DNA of 64,000 bases from Tenacibaculum aiptasiae (GTDB taxonomy: Bacteria > Bacteroidota > Bacteroidia > Flavobacteriales > Flavobacteriaceae). A model generated the notes under the pieces. It was given only the letters and a program-made list of their open reading frames with translations. It did no database searches and was not told the origin of the DNA. Position numbers and translations under genes: made by a program. Shown here in pieces: positions 59,863-64,000 of this stretch (its first letter is position 1; each line of letters starts with the position of its first letter). The stretch is from contig NZ_WAAU01000008.1 in the NCBI RefSeq assembly GCF_008806755.1, positions 787,139-851,138 on the forward strand, written 5' to 3'.

Positions 59863-60759
59863 TTGGAAACAATTTTATCTATAAAAAACCTTGATAAAAA
59901 ATATGGGAGCGTCCATGCTGTTAACAACCTATCTTTCGACATAAAAAAAGGTAACGTTTACGGTATTCTAGGTCCTAACGGAAGTGGTAAATCAACAACT
60001 CTAGGTATTATTTTAAATGTAGTAAATAAAACCTCAGGAGAATTCAGTTGGTTTGATGGTAATTTATCTACTCATGAAGCATTAAAAAAAGTTGGAGCAA
60101 TTATTGAACGTCCTAATTTTTACCCATATATGTCAGCTGTTCAAAATTTACAGCTAATTTGTAAAATAAAAGGTGTTTCTCATGATAAAATTGAAGAGAA
60201 ACTAAAAGTTGTAAATCTTTTTGACAGAAAAGACAGCAAGTTTAAAACTTACTCTTTAGGTATGAAGCAACGATTAGCTATTGCTTCTGCCCTACTAAAT
60301 GATCCTGAAATTTTAATTCTAGATGAACCAACTAATGGTTTAGACCCACAAGGAATCCACGAAATTCGTCAGATTATAAAAAAGATTGCTAAAAATGGAA
60401 CTACAATACTTTTAGCCTCTCACTTACTTGATGAAGTAGAAAAAGTTTGTTCGCATGTTTTAATAATAAGAAACGGGGTAAAGCTCTATAGTGGTAGAGT
60501 TGATGAAATGACTACTTCTAATGGTTTTTTCGAATTAAACTCAGAAAATAACGAGTTCTTAATTAATTCCTTAAAAAAGCACCCGGCAATAGGTAACATT
60601 AAAGAAGAAAACGGTCATATTATTGCTTTATTAAATAATGAATTATCTTCTTCTGAAATTAATAAATTTCTTTTTGAAAATAATATAACACTTTCTCATT
60701 TAGTAAAAAGAAAACCTAGCTTAGAACAGCAATTCTTAGACTTAACGAACAATAACTAA
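59863..60759 (+). CDS. ABC transporter ATP-binding protein (BcrA-like)
   Basis: A 298-aa NBD with Walker A LGPNGSGKSTTLG, signature YSLGMKQRLAIA and Walker B LILDEPTNGLDP, then H-loop LLASHLLDEVEKV, and a C-terminal DUF4162-like tail (LSHLVKRKPSLEQQFL). It is of the bacitracin/gliding-type subfamily that pairs with a separate permease. The start is TTG at 59863. Confidence 0.9.
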   Translation: METILSIKNLDKKYGSVHAVNNLSFDIKKGNVYGILGPNGSGKSTTLGIILNVVNKTSGEFSWFDGNLSTHEALKKVGAIIERPNFYPYMSAVQNLQLICKIKGVSHDKIEEKLKVVNLFDRKDSKFKTYSLGMKQRLAIASALLNDPEILILDEPTNGLDPQGIHEIRQIIKKIAKNGTTILLASHLLDEVEKVCSHVLIIRNGVKLYSGRVDEMTTSNGFFELNSENNEFLINSLKKHPAIGNIKEENGHIIALLNNELSSSEINKFLFENNITLSHLVKRKPSLEQQFLDLTNNN

Positions 60760-60775
60760 TCTTACCCAATTTACC

Positions 60776-61624
60776 ATGTTACGACTTTTACAAATAGAAT
60801 TTCATAAATTAAAACACAATAGAGCCAGTAAGGTTCTTTCAATCATATATTTTGGACTATTAACTTCCATAGCCTTAATTGCAGCTATTAAATTTGACAT
60901 TGGTCCTATAAAATTCCATTTAGCAGAGCAAGGCATATTCAATTTCCCATATATATGGCACTTTAACACTTATATGGCTGCTATTTTCAAGTTCTTTTTA
61001 TTACTTGTAATAGTTTCTATGATGGCCAACGAGTACAGTTACAAAACATTAAAACAAAACTTGATTGATGGATTAAGTAAAAAAGAGTTTATTCTTTCTA
61101 AATTTTATACAGTTATTGCTTTTGCTGCAGTTTCAACACTTTTTGTTTTTGTTATTTCATTAATTTTAGGTGCTATATATTCAGATTTTAATGAGTTATC
61201 AATAATCTTCTCAGACCTTAGTTATTTAATAGCATTCTTTGTTAAATTAGTTGGATTCTTTTCATTTGGTTTGTTTTTAGGAATCTTAATTAAAAGATCT
61301 GCATTTGCAGTAGCTGCAATGATTGTATGGCTAATTATTGAGAATATTTTTAAAGGCTATTTACTTTGGAATTTTAAAGACTTAAAAACAAGTACTAGTG
61401 AAACTGTAGATTCAATCATGCAATTTTTCCCATTGGAAGCAATGGCTAACTTAATAAAAGAACCTGTTTCTAGATTAGGAGCTGTTAAATCTGTAGCTAA
61501 TCAAATAGGAGAAAACTATACAAAAGATTACTCTGTTAGCTTTTTAAACATTTTTATTGTATTAGTTTGGACCTCTATTTTTATATATGCTTCATATTTT
61601 TTGTTAAAAAAACGAGATTTATAA
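60776..61624 (+). CDS. ABC-2 type transporter permease
   Basis: A 282-aa membrane protein with six hydrophobic segments, N-terminal LLQIEFHKLKHNRASKVLSIIYF and the ABC-2 motif MANEYSYKTLKQNLIDGLSKKEFILSKF. It begins 16 nt after the ATPase gene and forms a transporter with it. Substrate unknown; gliding-motility GldA/F or antibiotic-peptide-type transporters are relatives. Confidence 0.86.
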   Translation: MLRLLQIEFHKLKHNRASKVLSIIYFGLLTSIALIAAIKFDIGPIKFHLAEQGIFNFPYIWHFNTYMAAIFKFFLLLVIVSMMANEYSYKTLKQNLIDGLSKKEFILSKFYTVIAFAAVSTLFVFVISLILGAIYSDFNELSIIFSDLSYLIAFFVKLVGFFSFGLFLGILIKRSAFAVAAMIVWLIIENIFKGYLLWNFKDLKTSTSETVDSIMQFFPLEAMANLIKEPVSRLGAVKSVANQIGENYTKDYSVSFLNIFIVLVWTSIFIYASYFLLKKRDL

Positions 61625-61676
61625 TACGTTTTAAGTAGTTTAGTTGTTCTATATTAGCAGAAAATTACTTAAAAGA

Positions 61677-64000
61677 ATGAAAAAAACTCCATTACTACTA
61701 CTCTTTTTATTAGTTTCAATATCAATTTATTCTCAAAAAGAAGCAAATTTTTGGTATTTTGGTAACAATGCTGCTCTAGATTTCAATTCAGGAACACCTG
61801 TACCAGTAAACAATAGTCAGTTAAATACCACAGAGGGATGTTCTTCTTTTTCAAATGCTAATGGAGATTTATTATTTTATGTTGGTGCTCCTAGCCCTAA
61901 CGCAAGAAATTTAACCATTTGGAATCGAGATAATGTCCCAATGCCTTTTTCTGACGTTACTAGTGGTGGACAAACATTAAAAGGAGATTCATCAAGTTCA
62001 CAATCTGCTTTAACTGTACCAGCACCTAAAAAAAAGGATATTTATTATCTTTTCACTGTAGGTGCTCAATTAGGAACAGCAGGTGAAAAAGGTTTTTGGT
62101 ATTATACCATTGATATGACCAAAGATGGTAGTTTTGGAGATATTGTAAATGGGCCTGTCGAATTACATACTTCATCTTTAAAAAACCAATGGAGTGAAAA
62201 AGTAACAGCTGTAAGAGGAGATGAATGTAATACTTTTTGGGTTATTTCTTTTGCTACTGGAAACACGTTCTTTGCTTACAAAGTTGATGAAAATGGAGTA
62301 GACACAGCTAATCCTGTTATTACAGTCATTAATGGTTTATCCATAAATGATCCTAGAGGTTATTTAAAAGTATCTCCAGACGGAACTAAATTAGCACTAG
62401 CTAATATGACTAGTGGAGCCTATCTTTTTAATTTTGATGACAAAACAGGTAGAGTTACTAATTATAATAATGCAACCTCTCCACAGGTAATCGCAACCAA
62501 CTTTGAAAGTGCTTATGGTGTAGAATTTTCTGCTTCCAGTAGAAGAATGTATGTTTCAACTGGAGAATTTAGCAATGCTACTGAAAATTTATATCAATTT
62601 GATGTTACTAAAAAAACTATGACTGAAGTTAATAGTTCTAGGTTTACTGTACATACGTATTTTAATGCTAGAGGAGCTTTACAATTAGGACCTGATAGTA
62701 AAATTTACTGGACTAGTCATCAAAACGATAGAATAAGTGTTATAAACAAACCCGAAGAGTTAGGTACGGCTTGTGATTACTCTCATTTATCAGTTGGTTT
62801 AGGTGGTATTGCTACTGCTAGTCAAGGACTCCCACCTTTCCTGTCCTCTTTATTGTTACCTATACAAATAACAGATAGCGCAACTGGTAAAATTCTTAAT
62901 AACTTAACAGAACAAAACTGTATCGGAGAATCTTTAACCGTTACTCCTGAAAACATAACCCCTCAAGCTGGTTCTACAGTCAATTATGAATGGTACTTTA
63001 ACAATGGAGCTACTCCTATTGCTACTACCAGTAATTTAACTTTACCTAATTTAACTCTTGCTAATGCCGGTGATTATAGACTAAGTGTTAGTTTAACAGA
63101 TAATTGTGGAAATGCTACTACTTTAGAAGGTGTTTTTAAACTAGAAATTTATCAACCCACAGCTGCAACACAACCAAATGATATTTTCTATTGTGATACT
63201 GACAATGATGGTTTTAACACTTTTGACTTACAAGCCACTGTTACACCTCAAGTTTTAAATGGGCAAAGCACTACCTCATATGAAGTAAAATACTTCCTAT
63301 CTCAAGCTGATGCTAATTCTAATAATAATGCCATAGTAAACCCATATACTAATCCAACGGCTTTTAGTAATCAAATTATTTATGCTAGAATGCATAATGT
63401 AATAGCTCCAAATGCTTGTTTCGATATTAAATCTTTTCAATTAGTAGTAACAGGAAACCCCATACCTCAAACTCCTATTGATTATGAAGAGTGTGATGAC
63501 ACTGCTAATGGTGGAGACACAGATGGTTTCTTTAATAATTTCTTGTTAAACTCTAAAGACAATGAAATTCTAGGTACGCTTCCTACTGCAACTTATCAAG
63601 TTTCTTATCATACTACATTATCTGGTGCTAACACAGATAAAAACACTGATGTAATTGATAAAAACACTCCATACAGAAATGCCACAGTTAATTCTCAAAC
63701 GATTTATGTTAGGGTAGAAAATAAAAATAACCCTGCTTGTAATGATACTTCTAAATCTTTTAATTTAATTGTAAATCCATTACCTGTTGTTAACAACCCT
63801 GTAATTATTAGACAATGTGATACTGATGCTGATTTAAACACAAGTATCAACCTTACATTATCGCAAATGAATATTTCTGCTAACCACGCTAATGAAACAT
63901 TCAAATACTACCCTACTCAAAATGATGCTATTAATAATACTGCTGAAATAACTAATACTACTGCACATCCTGTTACAAATGGTGATGTTATTTGGGTAAG
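61677..64000 (+). CDS. Large secreted surface protein, partial (probable type IX secretion cargo)
   Basis: From the ATG at 61677 the frame is open to the window end (774 codons). The signal peptide is [20 protein letters not shown]. An N-terminal beta-propeller-like domain follows (FWYFGNNAALDFNSG, WVISFATGNTFFAYKV, GYLKVSPDGTKLALANM), then a PKD/Ig-like region and at least three repeats of about 130 aa with CDTDNDGFNTFDL-type starts and YARMHN/YVRVEN-type ends. Such proteins usually end in a type B sorting domain, here outside the window. Likely a surface adhesin or gliding-related protein. Confidence 0.8.
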   Translation, partial: MKKTPLLLLFLLVSISIYSQKEANFWYFGNNAALDFNSGTPVPVNNSQLNTTEGCSSFSNANGDLLFYVGAPSPNARNLTIWNRDNVPMPFSDVTSGGQTLKGDSSSSQSALTVPAPKKKDIYYLFTVGAQLGTAGEKGFWYYTIDMTKDGSFGDIVNGPVELHTSSLKNQWSEKVTAVRGDECNTFWVISFATGNTFFAYKVDENGVDTANPVITVINGLSINDPRGYLKVSPDGTKLALANMTSGAYLFNFDDKTGRVTNYNNATSPQVIATNFESAYGVEFSASSRRMYVSTGEFSNATENLYQFDVTKKTMTEVNSSRFTVHTYFNARGALQLGPDSKIYWTSHQNDRISVINKPEELGTACDYSHLSVGLGGIATASQGLPPFLSSLLLPIQITDSATGKILNNLTEQNCIGESLTVTPENITPQAGSTVNYEWYFNNGATPIATTSNLTLPNLTLANAGDYRLSVSLTDNCGNATTLEGVFKLEIYQPTAATQPNDIFYCDTDNDGFNTFDLQATVTPQVLNGQSTTSYEVKYFLSQADANSNNNAIVNPYTNPTAFSNQIIYARMHNVIAPNACFDIKSFQLVVTGNPIPQTPIDYEECDDTANGGDTDGFFNNFLLNSKDNEILGTLPTATYQVSYHTTLSGANTDKNTDVIDKNTPYRNATVNSQTIYVRVENKNNPACNDTSKSFNLIVNPLPVVNNPVIIRQCDTDADLNTSINLTLSQMNISANHANETFKYYPTQNDAINNTAEITNTTAHPVTNGDVIWV

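Noticed and set aside
1..64000. tRNA or rRNA genes, insertion sequences and prophage genes
   Set aside because: I looked in the intergenic stretches and saw no clover-leaf with CCA end, no transposase or integrase frame and no rRNA signature. Absence is by eye only.

Overview
The window is AT-rich chromosomal DNA of a flavobacterium (Bacteroidetes, family Flavobacteriaceae; a marine genus such as Tenacibaculum or Polaribacter is plausible but not proven). Evidence: Bacteroidetes promoter elements (TAnnTTTG at -7), signature families (DUF4097-like, HU-Ig protein, DUF1573 lipoprotein, DUF3276/PUR, YbbR next to coaE, NusB-DUF1573-YajC order, holA beside an HsdR_N-like gene), lipoprotein signals with few Shine-Dalgarno sequences, and a large secreted protein at the right edge that resembles type IX secretion adhesins.

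Layout. 1-7958 (minus): branched-chain amino acid operon ilvE-ilvD-ilvB-ilvN-methyltransferase-ilvC-ilvA, with ilvA cut by the left edge. 7959-8767: divergent control region. On the minus strand it holds two tandem Ile/Val/Leu-rich leader peptides, each followed by an intrinsic terminator. On the plus strand it holds an Arg-rich leader peptide, a possible second Arg-rich leader and a terminator. 8768-17809 (plus): a complete arginine cluster, GNAT-argG-argC-proC-argD-argF'-argB-argE-argH, with a block of degenerate 7-bp repeats before argH. 17885-20374 (minus): DUF2157/DUF4401/GDYXXLXY membrane module.

20376-31792 is an accessory region: an esterase whose flanks are duplicated 3 kb away as a possible excision scar; a zinc-ribbon PD-(D/E)XK nuclease; a type II restriction-modification system (HTH controller, C5 methyltransferase, GIY-YIG endonuclease) with an operator over its promoter and start codon; an HU-Ig protein; an array of palindromes; and several lipoproteins or unknowns. 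A dyad motif containing CCTTACTT is found at three promoters: the nuclease gene, a lipoprotein gene and a double-glycine peptide gene.

31856-42085: two serine hydrolases, two paralogous Crp/Fnr regulators that each precede a gene carrying the same 16-bp palindrome at matching distance, an ECF sigma/anti-sigma operon, orphan terminators, a double-glycine-leader peptide (39506) and holA. 42103-64000: mostly core genes: a glycosyltransferase, a YciO-like protein, a possible menaquinone set (thioesterase, hydrolase, isochorismate synthase), an ABC exporter, leucine dehydrogenase, nusB-DUF1573-yajC, ybbR-coaE, a two-component system, an ABC transporter and a partial surface protein.

The most notable part is the ilv/arg control region, which appears to carry several ribosome-mediated attenuators between two divergent amino acid operons. 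For the ilvE-proximal module a 12-bp antiterminator helix that overlaps the leader stop codon can be read directly from the sequence.
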